From CAILZL01 sp963791615 (lineage in GTDB: Bacteria; Pseudomonadota; Gammaproteobacteria; Steroidobacterales; Steroidobacteraceae): a stretch of 64,000 nt of DNA. The first letter of the stretch is position 1. Each line of letters opens with the position of its first letter. A program made the translations under genes and the position numbers. The DNA lies in NCBI GenBank assembly GCA_963791615.1, contig CAWBTE010000005.1, forward strand, positions 434,001 to 498,000, written 5' to 3'. The notes beneath the pieces are model-generated. The model made no database searches, was not told the DNA's origin, and saw only the letters and a list, made by a program, of their open reading frames with translations. Shown piece after piece: positions 8,284 to 16,993 of this stretch.

Positions 8284-8330
8284 TTGAACAGATACTTGAA
8301 CAGATAAATAATTGCAAGTAATTGTTCAGT
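8284..8330. promoter_or_regulatory. Repeated TGAACA motifs at the yjjJ start
   Basis: TTGAACAGATA occurs twice in direct orientation (8284-8294 and 8296-8306), and the inverted form TTGTTCA follows at 8323-8329. The surrounding 60 bases are AT-rich, unlike the flanking genes. The sites sit immediately upstream of the yjjJ ATG, where an autorepressor would bind. The function is inferred from position and symmetry. Confidence 0.45.
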
Positions 8331-8390
8331 AAATATTATTTTTAGTATTCAGGTCATGACGTGAACAGATTTCTAGCTGGTGAATCTGCG

Positions 8391-9068
8391 CTACTCCACC
8401 ACCAGCTTGTACCCTGCCCCCGGCGCGGTCTGTAGCAACTGCGGTACGGCTGGATCGACTTCGATTTTCTGGCGCACACGATGCACCAGTTGTTTGAGCA
8501 GTTGCCGGTCGCCGGCGCCCTTGTGCCCCCATACCTGCATCAGCAGGCGGTCGGAAGTCACGGTGTGGCCGACGTTGGCCAGCAGCATTTGCAACAGACG
8601 GGTTTCGAGTTTGGTGAGGCGCATGGGTTCGGCATCACCCACCTGTACGCTGTGTTCATCCACATCCAGCTTGATGCGACCCGCTGCAATCGGCGCGGCA
8701 TTGGCCTCAAGTCCGGCACGACGCAGCAACGCCTTGACGCGTGCAATCAGCGTGCGCGGGCTGAACGGCTTGTTCAAGTAATCATCCGCACCCAGTTCCA
8801 GCGCTTTCACCAGATCTTCTTCTTCACCGCGCACCGTCAGCATCATCACCGGCACCGAAGATTGTTCGCGAATGCGCGCACACACCTCAAAACCATTGGC
8901 GCCGGGCATGTTGATGTCGAGCAACACCAGGTCGGGCGCCTCGGCGGTGAACACCCGCAAAGCGTTCACACCATCGCCCGCCTTGACCACTGCAAAGCCG
9001 GATTGCGACAGTGTGAAGCCGATCAGCGCCAGCAGTTCGTGGTCATCATCGGCAATGAGGATTTTCAT
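8391..9068 (-). CDS. OmpR/PhoB-family response regulator
   Basis: This is a 225-residue two-domain regulator. The receiver domain (1-120) has the acidic pocket (ADDDHE), the phospho-acceptor Asp in VLLDINMPG, Thr in MMLTVRG and Lys in NKPFSP. The C-terminal winged helix has LTKLETRLLQMLLANVG and RQLLKQLVHRVRQKIE, ending in GAGYKLV. The start overlaps the sensor kinase stop by four bases. It is the last gene of the minus-strand run that begins with cysA, so its most likely job is control of that sulfate transport operon. OmpR-type regulators bind direct repeats about 11 bp apart; three 11-bp units lie upstream of cysA (15985-16017). Confidence 0.92.
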   Translation of the reverse strand: MKILIADDDHELLALIGFTLSQSGFAVVKAGDGVNALRVFTAEAPDLVLLDINMPGANGFEVCARIREQSSVPVMMLTVRGEEEDLVKALELGADDYLNKPFSPRTLIARVKALLRRAGLEANAAPIAAGRIKLDVDEHSVQVGDAEPMRLTKLETRLLQMLLANVGHTVTSDRLLMQVWGHKGAGDRQLLKQLVHRVRQKIEVDPAVPQLLQTAPGAGYKLVVE

Positions 9069-11239
9069 GCTTGCGAAACTGGCAACGTCAGGCTGAAGCG
9101 CGTGCGATGTTCAGCTGTGCGCATTGCGGTGATCTGGCCACCATGCCGTTCGATGATGGATTTGACGATCCACAGGCCCAGGCCGAGACCACCCGGTTCG
9201 GGTTCCTGCTCCGGGCCACGCGAGAAACGATCAAAGATGGAGCCCAGTTGCGCTTCTGTCACGCCGGGACCTTCATCTTCCACCCACGCGCACAGCTGTT
9301 CGCCCTGCATTTCGGCACCCACCCGCACCACGCTGTTTTCCGGCGCGTACTTGCAGGCATTGGCGAGCAGGTTGACGAACACCTGCGTCAGGCGCATTTC
9401 ATCGCCAGCGACCTGCGGCAGATCTTCAGGCACATCGATCTGCAACTGCTGGCCACGCTGTACCAGCAAGCTGCCGGCCAGCGCCTGCGCATCCAGCACC
9501 ACTTCATGCAGGGACACACTTTGCTGACGAATGCTCAGCTGACCGGATTCAATACGCACGCTTTCCAGCAGATTGTCGATCAGTGATGTCAACCGCTGCG
9601 TGCTGCGTTCCAGTGACAGCACCAGTTCGCGGGTTTGCTGCGTGGGCATCTGCTCCAGACCATCCAGCAGCAACTCGATGCTGGCCAGTTGCGCCGCCAG
9701 CGGCGTGCGGAACTCATGCGAGATATTGGCCAGCACCGAATCGCGCGCACGGCGAATCGCTTCCAGTTCGGTTTCATCACGCATCACCTGCACTTGCAGA
9801 CCATCCACCGGACCCGCACTGGTAATGACGGCACGCGTGATGCGGCCATCACTCAGCTGCAAGGCTTCTGCGGCCTGTGCATTGTTGCTGATGCGCGCCT
9901 GCAGGATCGGGCACTGGCTGTCGCAGGGACGATTGCCGAGTTTGTCGACACAGGGTTTGAGCACATCGCCGCAGAACTTGCCGATGGCTTCATCGACTTT
10001 CAGTCCCAGCATGCGTGCGCCCTGCGGATTGAGATAGGTGATCACGCGTTGCTTGTCCACCGCGAACACCCCTTCGATGGTGCCGCTGAGCACGGCCTGC
10101 GCCTCGGCCTCACGACGGCGCAAGGCGCCGGTCAGATCCACCAGGTTGCGACGCATGTCTTCCATGGTGCGCGACAGCACACCGATTTCCGCCGGGCCGC
10201 CCCGCGGAATCGACGTGGAGAAGTCGCCCTGCGCCAGACGGCTGGCCGCATTGGTGAGTGCTTGCAGTGGACGCGCCACCAGTTGTCCGAGCAGCAGGCT
10301 GATGGCAATGGCCAGCGCACCCACCAGTAACGCCGTGATGAACAGGCGGCGAATCAGGTCACGGGCATTGGCGTCAATGTTATTGGTGGACAGCTCTACT
10401 TTAAGCAGTGCAATGGCTTCGCCGGTACTGGCGAATACCGGCACGCTAGCCGCGAACACTTCCCGATCATCAATGCGCTCCGCAGCATACCGACCATCCG
10501 ACAACGCTGCCGAATGTAATCCGGAGTAGGCATCGGTAGCCGCCTTGCCAAAGGCCTTGTAGTTCAGCAATTGCACCGGCAAGCCGACGCGCTCGGCCAG
10601 ACTGCTGGCCAGTGGCTGATCAAGATGCCGCAGTACATACAGACGCACGGCTGCAGATGGTGGTTGCTCGGCCGTTACAGCTGTCAATGCAGCGGGCAAT
10701 GCTGGCTGCGGCGGCGCACTGCCGGGTATCACCACGGCGCTGGCGCCCATGACGGCAACCTGTTCGGCCGGTACGGCAGAAAAACGTTCGCCCTGCTCAC
10801 GCGCCGCCGTGATGATGCCCGACCAGTCCGGCACGGAAAGTTGTTCGCTGGTCTGGGCCAGCAATTGTTCGCCTTGAATCAACGCACAGGTATCCATGCC
10901 CGCTGTCGCACAGGCGCGCTTCAGCAGCAACAGGGCCTGTGCCGGATCTTCCCGCACCACGCGTCGCAAACTGGCATCGTTGGCCATGCTGCGCGCCTGC
11001 TTGAGCGCATCTTCACTCAGCCGGCGCAGTTCTTCGCGCGCGGTAATACCAGCCAGCTGCACCTGGGTCACGCCCTGTTCATTGGCCAGTTTGCGGATCA
11101 GGCCCACCGCACTGATGGAGACCCCGGCGATCACCAGCAGCACCAGCAATACATTGGTGATGGGCAGCAGTCGGCGCAAGCTGGTCTTGTCGGGATCAAG
11201 CTGGAGTTGATCCAGCCATTGCTGCAGGCGCGTTAACAT
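9065..11239 (-). CDS. Sensor histidine kinase with HAMP and Cys-bearing PAS domain
   Basis: The protein has 724 residues. In order: a membrane segment at about 27-50, a periplasmic sensing region of about 240 residues, a second membrane segment near 298-320 (LFITALLVGALAIAISLLLG), HAMP, and a PAS domain with four Cys (KFCGDVLKPC ... NRPCDSQCPIL). Then come the dimerisation/phospho-acceptor domain (ANISHEFRTPLAA) and the ATPase domain (NLLANACKYAPE, DEGPGV, GLGLGLWIVKSIIERHGG). It starts nine bases after the cysW stop and overlaps the response regulator start, so it belongs to the sulfate transporter transcription unit. The ligand is unknown. The Cys cluster would suit a redox or metal input. 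No PstS-like or amino acid-binding domain is evident in the sensing region. Confidence 0.88.
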   Translation of the reverse strand: MLTRLQQWLDQLQLDPDKTSLRRLLPITNVLLVLLVIAGVSISAVGLIRKLANEQGVTQVQLAGITAREELRRLSEDALKQARSMANDASLRRVVREDPAQALLLLKRACATAGMDTCALIQGEQLLAQTSEQLSVPDWSGIITAAREQGERFSAVPAEQVAVMGASAVVIPGSAPPQPALPAALTAVTAEQPPSAAVRLYVLRHLDQPLASSLAERVGLPVQLLNYKAFGKAATDAYSGLHSAALSDGRYAAERIDDREVFAASVPVFASTGEAIALLKVELSTNNIDANARDLIRRLFITALLVGALAIAISLLLGQLVARPLQALTNAASRLAQGDFSTSIPRGGPAEIGVLSRTMEDMRRNLVDLTGALRRREAEAQAVLSGTIEGVFAVDKQRVITYLNPQGARMLGLKVDEAIGKFCGDVLKPCVDKLGNRPCDSQCPILQARISNNAQAAEALQLSDGRITRAVITSAGPVDGLQVQVMRDETELEAIRRARDSVLANISHEFRTPLAAQLASIELLLDGLEQMPTQQTRELVLSLERSTQRLTSLIDNLLESVRIESGQLSIRQQSVSLHEVVLDAQALAGSLLVQRGQQLQIDVPEDLPQVAGDEMRLTQVFVNLLANACKYAPENSVVRVGAEMQGEQLCAWVEDEGPGVTEAQLGSIFDRFSRGPEQEPEPGGLGLGLWIVKSIIERHGGQITAMRTAEHRTRFSLTLPVSQA

Positions 11240-11248
11240 GTAGGCAGG

Positions 11249-12115
11249 TTAACTTTTATACCCCCGCCACTCAATCACGGTCTTGATCAGCAGGGTGACA
11301 ATGGCCAGCACCATCAGCAACGAAGCAACGGCGAAAGCGCCGACAAAGTTGTACTCGTTGTAGAGAATCTCGATATGCAGCGGCATGGTGTTGGTCAGGC
11401 CGCGAATGTGGCCGGACACCACCGACACCGCGCCGAATTCACCCATGGCGCGCGCATTGGTGAGAATCAGGCCGTAAACCAGTCCCCAGCGAATCTTGGG
11501 CAGCGTGACGCGGATGAAAGTCATCAGGCCACCGGCGCCCATGGTGATGGCGGCTTCTTCTTCATCATTGCCCAGCTGTTGCATGAGCGGAATCAGTTCG
11601 CGCGCCACGTAGGGCAAGGTGACAAACAGGGTGGCGATGATCATGCCGGGCAGGGCAAAAATGATGCTGATGTCATGTTCCTGCAGCCACAGGCCAAACC
11701 AGCCCTGCGAGCCAAACAGAAGGATGTAGATCAGGCCGGAGATGATCGGCGACACGGCAATCGGCAAGTCGATGGCGGTGATCAGGATGCTCTTGCCCCT
11801 GAATTCAAACTTGGCGATGGCCCATGCGGCTGCAATACCGAACAAGGTATTCAATGGCACCACAATGACGGCAATGGTCAGCGTCAGCCTGATGGCGGCC
11901 AGTGTGTCTTCATCCATGAAGCTGTCTGCGTAAGCGCTCCAGCCCTTGGACAGAGCCGCTGACAACACCGTGATCAAGGGCGCAATCAGCAACATCCCCA
12001 GGAACAGCACAGACACGCTGATGAAAATCCAGCGCGCATACTTGTCCGCCCAGTTATTGCGACCCGGCCGCGATCTGAGCTCGGCAATCAGTTGTTTGGA
12101 GGGACCCGTAGCCAT
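11249..12115 (-). CDS. cysW: Sulfate ABC transporter permease CysW
   Basis: This 288-residue inner membrane permease has six hydrophobic segments and the EAA-type loop that docks on the ATPase (EEAAITMGAGGLMTFIRVTLP). The segment AMGEFGAVSVVSGHIRG is typical of CysW. It forms a heterodimer with CysT to move sulfate, or thiosulfate, delivered by the binding protein. The gene lies 46 bases downstream of cysT and nine bases upstream of the sensor kinase gene. Confidence 0.93.
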   Translation of the reverse strand: MATGPSKQLIAELRSRPGRNNWADKYARWIFISVSVLFLGMLLIAPLITVLSAALSKGWSAYADSFMDEDTLAAIRLTLTIAVIVVPLNTLFGIAAAWAIAKFEFRGKSILITAIDLPIAVSPIISGLIYILLFGSQGWFGLWLQEHDISIIFALPGMIIATLFVTLPYVARELIPLMQQLGNDEEEAAITMGAGGLMTFIRVTLPKIRWGLVYGLILTNARAMGEFGAVSVVSGHIRGLTNTMPLHIEILYNEYNFVGAFAVASLLMVLAIVTLLIKTVIEWRGYKS

Positions 12116-12161
12116 CAGTTCCTGCTCACTGGAATAATCACTGGGTTACTCAATGAAATAC

Positions 12162-13019
12162 TCATCGGCGCTTGCCCACAGATAACCGCCGCTGACCCCA
12201 GGCCTGCAGCAGGTTGATGGACAGCAGCATGATGAAAGACATGCCCAGCATGATGCAGCCCAGCGCGGCCGCACCGACATAGTCGTACTGTTCCAGCTTG
12301 ATCACGATCAGCAGCGGCGTGATCTCGGTTTTCATCGGCAGATTGCCGGCAATGAAAATCACCGAGCCGTATTCGCCCAGACCCCGTGCGAACGCCATGG
12401 TAAAACCGGTGAGCAGCGCGGGCAGGATGGTGGGGAAAATAATCCGCCAGAAAATCACGAAGCGGCCCGCACCCAGTGTTTCTGCCGCATCTTCCAGATC
12501 ACGCTGTACTTCAGCCAGCGCCGGCTGCACGGCGCGCACCACGAACGGCATGCCGATCAAAGTCAGCGCCACCGTGATGCCCAGCCATGTGTACACCACC
12601 TGGATACCGATCTTTGCCAGTTGTAGTCCCAGCCAGCCGTCCTGGGCAAACACCGCCGTCAGCGCAATACCCGACACTGCGGTGGGCAGGGCGAACGGCA
12701 TGTCGATCAGGGCATCGAGAATCTTGCGACCGGGAAAGTCATAACGCGTCAGCGCCCAGGCAATGGCAAAACCAAACACTGAATTGATGAGCGCGGCCAG
12801 CAACGAAGTGCCAAAGGTCAGCTTGTAAGACGCCACCACGCGTGGATCGAGCAACACAGCCATGAACTGATCGAAGCTCAGGCTGGAAGCCTTGATCACC
12901 ATGGCCGCCAGCGGGATCAGCACAATCGCGCTCAGGAAGAACGTGGTGTAACCCACCGTCAGGCCAAACCCCGGCAGCACCGTATGTTGACGCCCCTCGT
13001 GTTGAGACAAGTCAGCCAT
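12162..13019 (-). CDS. cysT: Sulfate ABC transporter permease CysT
   Basis: The protein is 285 residues from the ATG at 13019 (MADLSQHEGRQHTVLPGFG). The frame is open further upstream, but that part overlaps the end of the binding protein gene and is not family-like. It has six membrane segments, the ATPase-docking loop (EDAAETLGAGRFVIFWRIIFP) and the CysT signature ARGLGEYGSVIFIAGN. It pairs with CysW. The gap to the sbp stop is four bases. Confidence 0.93.
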   Translation of the reverse strand: MADLSQHEGRQHTVLPGFGLTVGYTTFFLSAIVLIPLAAMVIKASSLSFDQFMAVLLDPRVVASYKLTFGTSLLAALINSVFGFAIAWALTRYDFPGRKILDALIDMPFALPTAVSGIALTAVFAQDGWLGLQLAKIGIQVVYTWLGITVALTLIGMPFVVRAVQPALAEVQRDLEDAAETLGAGRFVIFWRIIFPTILPALLTGFTMAFARGLGEYGSVIFIAGNLPMKTEITPLLIVIKLEQYDYVGAAALGCIMLGMSFIMLLSINLLQAWGQRRLSVGKRR

Positions 13020-13023
13020 GTGA

Positions 13024-14118
13024 TCAGCTCTGCGCCCCGGTATAGATGCGATCAAACAAGGCGCCATCCATGAAGTGCTCAGCCTGCGCCTTGTCCCAGC
13101 CACCGAATACTTCGTCAATGGTGAACAGGCGCAGCTTGGGAAATTTGTGCTGATGTTCGCTCATCACTGCCGCATCACGCGGCCGGAAATGATGTTTGGT
13201 AACCAGTTGCTGGCCTTCTTGCGTGTACAGGAATTGCAGATACGCTTCGGCAATCTGTCGCGTGCCCTTGCGATCCACCACGGTGTCCACAATGGCCACC
13301 GGCGGCTCGGCGAGAATGCTGGTGCTGGGCGTTACCAGTTGCAGATTCTCGTCGCCCAGTTCGTCAATCGCCAGCAAGGCTTCGTTCTCCCAGCCAATCA
13401 GCACATCGCCAATGCCACGTTGTGCAAAAGTGTTGGTGGCCGCGCGTGCAGCGCGATCCAGCACCGGTGCATGACGATACAGCTCGGCCACAAATTCAGC
13501 CGCCTTGGCTTGTGCGGCCTGAACTTCGCTGGCCGCAGCGGGATCGCTCAGCTTGCTCCAGTCACCTTGTAATTCGCGCTCCAGCACATAGCCCCATGCG
13601 GCAAGATAATTCCAGCGTGCGCCGCCTGAGGTTTTCGGATTCGGTGTAATTACCTGCACGTCATCACGAATCAGGTCATCCCAGTCGCGAATGTTTTTCG
13701 GATTGCCCTTGCGCACCAGAAATACGATTGTCGATGTATACGGAGAACTGTTTTGCGGCAAACGGGTTTGCCAGTCCGCACCCAGCTTCTTGCCCAGCTT
13801 GTGGATCTTGTCGATGTCATAGGCCAGCGCCAGCGTCACTACATCTGCTTTCAGGCCTTCGATCACCGCACGGCCCTGACTGCCGGAACCACCATGCGAT
13901 TGCTTGATGCTGACGCGCTGACCGGTTTTGGCCAGCCACTGCGCGCTGAAGCGTTGATCCACCTCCCGATACAACTCGCGCGTCGGGTCATAGCTGACAT
14001 TGAGCAGCTGCACTGTGCCAGCGTCATCACCCGAGTTATCAAGGCCATCACCAGCGCCGCTGCAGGCACTGAGCAATGCCATCGCAGCCAGCAGCAGTGG
14101 TTGCCAGTGAATACGCAT
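13024..14118 (-). CDS. sbp: Sulfate-binding lipoprotein of the ABC transporter
   Basis: The start is the ATG at 14118, which overlaps the cysA stop by one base. Residues 1-20 are a lipoprotein signal with lipobox LLSAC, so the mature protein should be anchored by Cys rather than free in the periplasm, unlike E. coli Sbp. The sulfate-pocket regions are clear: SHGGSGSQGRAVIEGL, NSSPYTSTIVFLVRKGNPK and NPKTSGGARWNYLAAWGY. The C-terminus (FTIDEVFGGWDKAQAEHF) is also typical. Length 364 residues. It delivers sulfate to CysT/CysW. Thiosulfate-binding CysP is the alternative within the same family. Confidence 0.92.
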   Translation of the reverse strand: MRIHWQPLLLAAMALLSACSGAGDGLDNSGDDAGTVQLLNVSYDPTRELYREVDQRFSAQWLAKTGQRVSIKQSHGGSGSQGRAVIEGLKADVVTLALAYDIDKIHKLGKKLGADWQTRLPQNSSPYTSTIVFLVRKGNPKNIRDWDDLIRDDVQVITPNPKTSGGARWNYLAAWGYVLERELQGDWSKLSDPAAASEVQAAQAKAAEFVAELYRHAPVLDRAARAATNTFAQRGIGDVLIGWENEALLAIDELGDENLQLVTPSTSILAEPPVAIVDTVVDRKGTRQIAEAYLQFLYTQEGQQLVTKHHFRPRDAAVMSEHQHKFPKLRLFTIDEVFGGWDKAQAEHFMDGALFDRIYTGAQS

Positions 14119-15932
14119 CAGGCCAGCTTCCGTTGCGCCGCCTGGGCATCGCTGGTACGGAATACCACCAGCACCGGCCAACCGGGGCTTTGATGTAGCA
14201 GCGAGGTAAAGCTCTGGCGCAATTCATCACGCGCCGTGACGCCGAGAATCAGCATCTGATCCGGCTTCTCCTGCAACTGCCGGCCCAATTCCTGCGTGGC
14301 ATCGCCGTAATGCAATTCAGTACGCATTTCCAGACCGTGTACGGCCTGTGCTTCGGAGCGCGCATCCAGCAACTCGCGCATCGCGCCCGGCTTTTGTGCA
14401 TCGGTTTCAACGCCCTGCACAATGTTCAGATAGGTCGCTTCTGCCGGCACATGACGCAGCACGCTGGCGGCCACTGCCAGCGTGGCGCGACGGGCATCTT
14501 CCGCAGTCCAGTGAATCAGCACGCGGGTGGGTGGCGTGAACTGCGCCGGCAGAATCAGTACTTCGCTGGCGCCACGATCCAGCAACCACTCCAGTTGTTG
14601 TGCAGCCTGCGAGCCGCCCTGAATGACCGACACGCCTGCCAGCGGTGCTGCATTGACAGTAGGCGTCATGCCATTGCCCAGCTGCGGTTCCATCCGCGTG
14701 GTAATGCGAGTCTTCATGCGCGTAGCCAGATCCACCAGGAATGGATGGGTCTTCAGATCCTCCACGGCACTGGCGGTGTTGGCATACACGGAATAGCTGG
14801 ACAATGGCGTCGGCAGCACGTGAATGCGGCGCACGCCCACCGCCACGGGCTGGCCGATCAGCAGCGGCAATACGCGTTGCTCATGCTGCGAACGAGTGAC
14901 ATCCAGTGTCGCCAGGCTCGTAGCATCGCTATCGGCGGATACCGCACCTTTGTCAGACTCGGTCATGCGCACGCGCAGTCGTTCATAAGCGCCAGTGAAA
15001 ATCGAGGACTCAACCACGCCGGCGCCCAGATAAATCGTATTCAGGGCATCGCGCTGTGCGGCCAGCGAAATCTCTTCGGGACGTAATACCGCCACCACTT
15101 CGTGTTCGCGCTGCAATTCAGCACGCTGATCCCACGATTTATCCCAAGGTTGATTCAGAGGCGCCGTCACCGGAGTCGCGCCCACACGAATGCCATCGGC
15201 GGTCTGGCGCGCCAGCAACAGATTCGCCGCACCGAGAAAGGTTGCGACAAAGCGCGTGGCGGGGCGGGCATACAGTTCTTCAGGGCGGCCCACTTCCAGC
15301 AGACGACCCAGATTCATCACACCGATACGATCCGCCAGCGCGAAGGCTTCTTCCTGATCGTGGGTGACCAGGATGGTGGAAATCTTCAGCTCACGCTGTA
15401 CTTCACGAATGGTGCGGCGTAACTCTTCGCGGATCTTGGCATCGAGCGCACCGAAGGGTTCATCCATCAGCAACACCTGCGGCTTGTGCGCCAGCGCACG
15501 CGCCACAGCTACACGCTGCTGCTGGCCACCGGACAACTGCGCCGGCAACCGCTCGTCCATACCGTCCAGCGCCACCAGACGCAGCAGCTCCTTGCGGCGC
15601 GCCAATCGTTCGGCTTTTTTCACACCGCGCACCCGCAGCGCGAACTCGATGTTGTCAGCCACGCTCATGTGTTTGAACAGGGCGTAGTTCTGGAATACGA
15701 AACCCACTTCGCGCTTGCGTGGTGACACATGCGTGACATCGCGGCCATGCAGCGAAATACGGCCATGATCAACGCCGGTCAGGCCGGCAATGGCGCGCAG
15801 CAGGGTGCTCTTGCCGCTGCCGCTGGCGCCCAGCAACACAAAAAACTCGCCATCGCCCACATCCAGCGAGACGTCATTGACCACCGGCGTGTTCTGGTAG
15901 CGCTTGGTGATTTGATCGAGCGTGATGGACAT
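14118..15932 (-). CDS. cysA: Sulfate transporter ATPase CysA fused to a Usp-like domain
   Basis: Residues 1-240 are a standard ABC ATPase: Walker A GASGSGKST, signature LSGGQQQR, Walker B VLLMDEPFGALDA, and the H-loop in TILVTHDQEEAFALAD. A TOBE-like regulatory region follows to about residue 390. CysA proteins normally end there at about 350 residues. This one runs to 604, and the extra 200 residues look like a universal-stress/nucleotide-binding alpha/beta fold (VLIHWTAEDARRATLAVA, then LILGVTARDELRQSF, then GWPVLVVF). The extension is in one uninterrupted frame. It is the first gene of the minus-strand operon cysA-sbp-cysT-cysW and, by spacing, of the two-component genes after it. The domain identity of the tail is inferred from pattern only. 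Confidence 0.88.
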   Translation of the reverse strand: MSITLDQITKRYQNTPVVNDVSLDVGDGEFFVLLGASGSGKSTLLRAIAGLTGVDHGRISLHGRDVTHVSPRKREVGFVFQNYALFKHMSVADNIEFALRVRGVKKAERLARRKELLRLVALDGMDERLPAQLSGGQQQRVAVARALAHKPQVLLMDEPFGALDAKIREELRRTIREVQRELKISTILVTHDQEEAFALADRIGVMNLGRLLEVGRPEELYARPATRFVATFLGAANLLLARQTADGIRVGATPVTAPLNQPWDKSWDQRAELQREHEVVAVLRPEEISLAAQRDALNTIYLGAGVVESSIFTGAYERLRVRMTESDKGAVSADSDATSLATLDVTRSQHEQRVLPLLIGQPVAVGVRRIHVLPTPLSSYSVYANTASAVEDLKTHPFLVDLATRMKTRITTRMEPQLGNGMTPTVNAAPLAGVSVIQGGSQAAQQLEWLLDRGASEVLILPAQFTPPTRVLIHWTAEDARRATLAVAASVLRHVPAEATYLNIVQGVETDAQKPGAMRELLDARSEAQAVHGLEMRTELHYGDATQELGRQLQEKPDQMLILGVTARDELRQSFTSLLHQSPGWPVLVVFRTSDAQAAQRKLA

Positions 15933-15984
15933 GGCTATGCACCAGTGGAAGGTCGTTCATCGTACCGTGACAGTGGTAGCAAGG

Positions 15985-16017
15985 TCAGTTACAGACTGGT
16001 TATAAACTGGTGACAAT
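15985..16017. promoter_or_regulatory. Three 11-bp repeats upstream of cysA
   Basis: Three consecutive 11-mers read TCAGTTACAGA, CTGGTTATAAA and CTGGTGACAAT. The second and third share CTGGT at identical phase. The first and second also frame a CAGTT/AACTG inverted pair. OmpR-family regulators bind direct repeats spaced 11 bp, and an OmpR-family regulator gene ends this operon. The site lies about 55-85 bases before the cysA start and also upstream of the divergent lipoprotein gene. The regulatory role is inferred. Confidence 0.4.
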
Positions 16018-16112
16018 TCGCGCCGATTTGATTGGCCTTGATTGGCCTGACCCGACATGACAAGTCGTTAAGATTTGCGCCATCCGCCCCCGTCTGCTGC
16101 AAAATCAGATCC

Positions 16113-16904
16113 ATGACCAAGCTGCGATTGCTGATTCCCCTGCTGGCGCTGCTGCTAAGCGCCTGCGCCAGACTGGATGCACCCACCCCCGGCGACTATC
16201 GCGCCTATGTGGAATTGCGCGGTGGCCAGGTACCGTTTGTACTGCGAGTGAGCAATGAAGGCGCTCGCCCGCAGTTGTGGCTGGTGCGGGACGGGGACGC
16301 TGTACCGGCAACCGGGGTTCAGAGCAAAGAAGGCGCGATAAGCGCGCAACTGCCGAACGGCAGCGGCAGCTTGCAGGCAACCATCCGCCGCAAAACACTC
16401 AAGGGCGAAGTACGCATCACCGATCCGCAGGGCATGACGCAGACCCTGCCGTTTGCAGCCGAGCTGAACCAGAGCTGGCGGTTCGTGGAACAGGCCGGCA
16501 CCGACAATGCCGATGTGTCCGGTTACTGGCAGCTCGAAGCCATCAGCCCGAATCATTTCGCCACGCCGGTGATCATGCAGCTCAGCCAGACTCACGACGC
16601 CATCGACGGCCAGTTGTTGCCAGATAGCGGGCTGAAGACCGGTCAACCCCTGCATCTGTACGGACAGGTCAATGGCGACGAGGTGTATCTGGGTGGCCTG
16701 GGCCAGGGCCGTGCGCTGCTGTTCAAGGGCAAGGTGAATGCACAGGGCGAATTGCAGGGTGATCTATGGACCAACCTGAGTACCGCACAACCCGCTGTTG
16801 CCCGGCATACAACTGAAGCCACCCTGAGCGAGGAGACCGAAGCATTGCGACAAGTGGCGCTGCCCTGGGCGGTGCCTACCCGCGTTATCGAGCAGCCACA
16901 GTAG
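16113..16904 (+). CDS. Lipoprotein with a beta-rich domain, function unknown
   Basis: The start is ATG 16113 because it opens a clear lipoprotein signal (MTKLRLLIPLLALLLSACA); the frame is open earlier without such a signal. The mature part is about 240 residues of mostly beta-strand character (YRAYVELRGGQVPFVLRV, YWQLEAISPNHFATPVIM, GEVYLGGLGQGRALLFKGKV, with a GD-rich turn). It resembles the N-terminal barrel found before thioredoxin-like domains in some periplasmic redoxins, but no CxxC and no redoxin domain follow. It is transcribed away from cysA. Confidence 0.75.
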   Translation: MTKLRLLIPLLALLLSACARLDAPTPGDYRAYVELRGGQVPFVLRVSNEGARPQLWLVRDGDAVPATGVQSKEGAISAQLPNGSGSLQATIRRKTLKGEVRITDPQGMTQTLPFAAELNQSWRFVEQAGTDNADVSGYWQLEAISPNHFATPVIMQLSQTHDAIDGQLLPDSGLKTGQPLHLYGQVNGDEVYLGGLGQGRALLFKGKVNAQGELQGDLWTNLSTAQPAVARHTTEATLSEETEALRQVALPWAVPTRVIEQPQ

Positions 16905-16993
16905 CAGGTGAAACAAGGCAAGCTGCGCAACAGATAAAGTAAACTGCACGCTTCTGCCCTGTCTTCAATAACTTGCACGAATCGGATCTCGCC

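Noticed and set aside
9071..11236. Long plus-strand frames opposite the sensor kinase and transporter genes
   Set aside because: They are composition shadows of GC-rich genes on the other strand, lacking any family motif.
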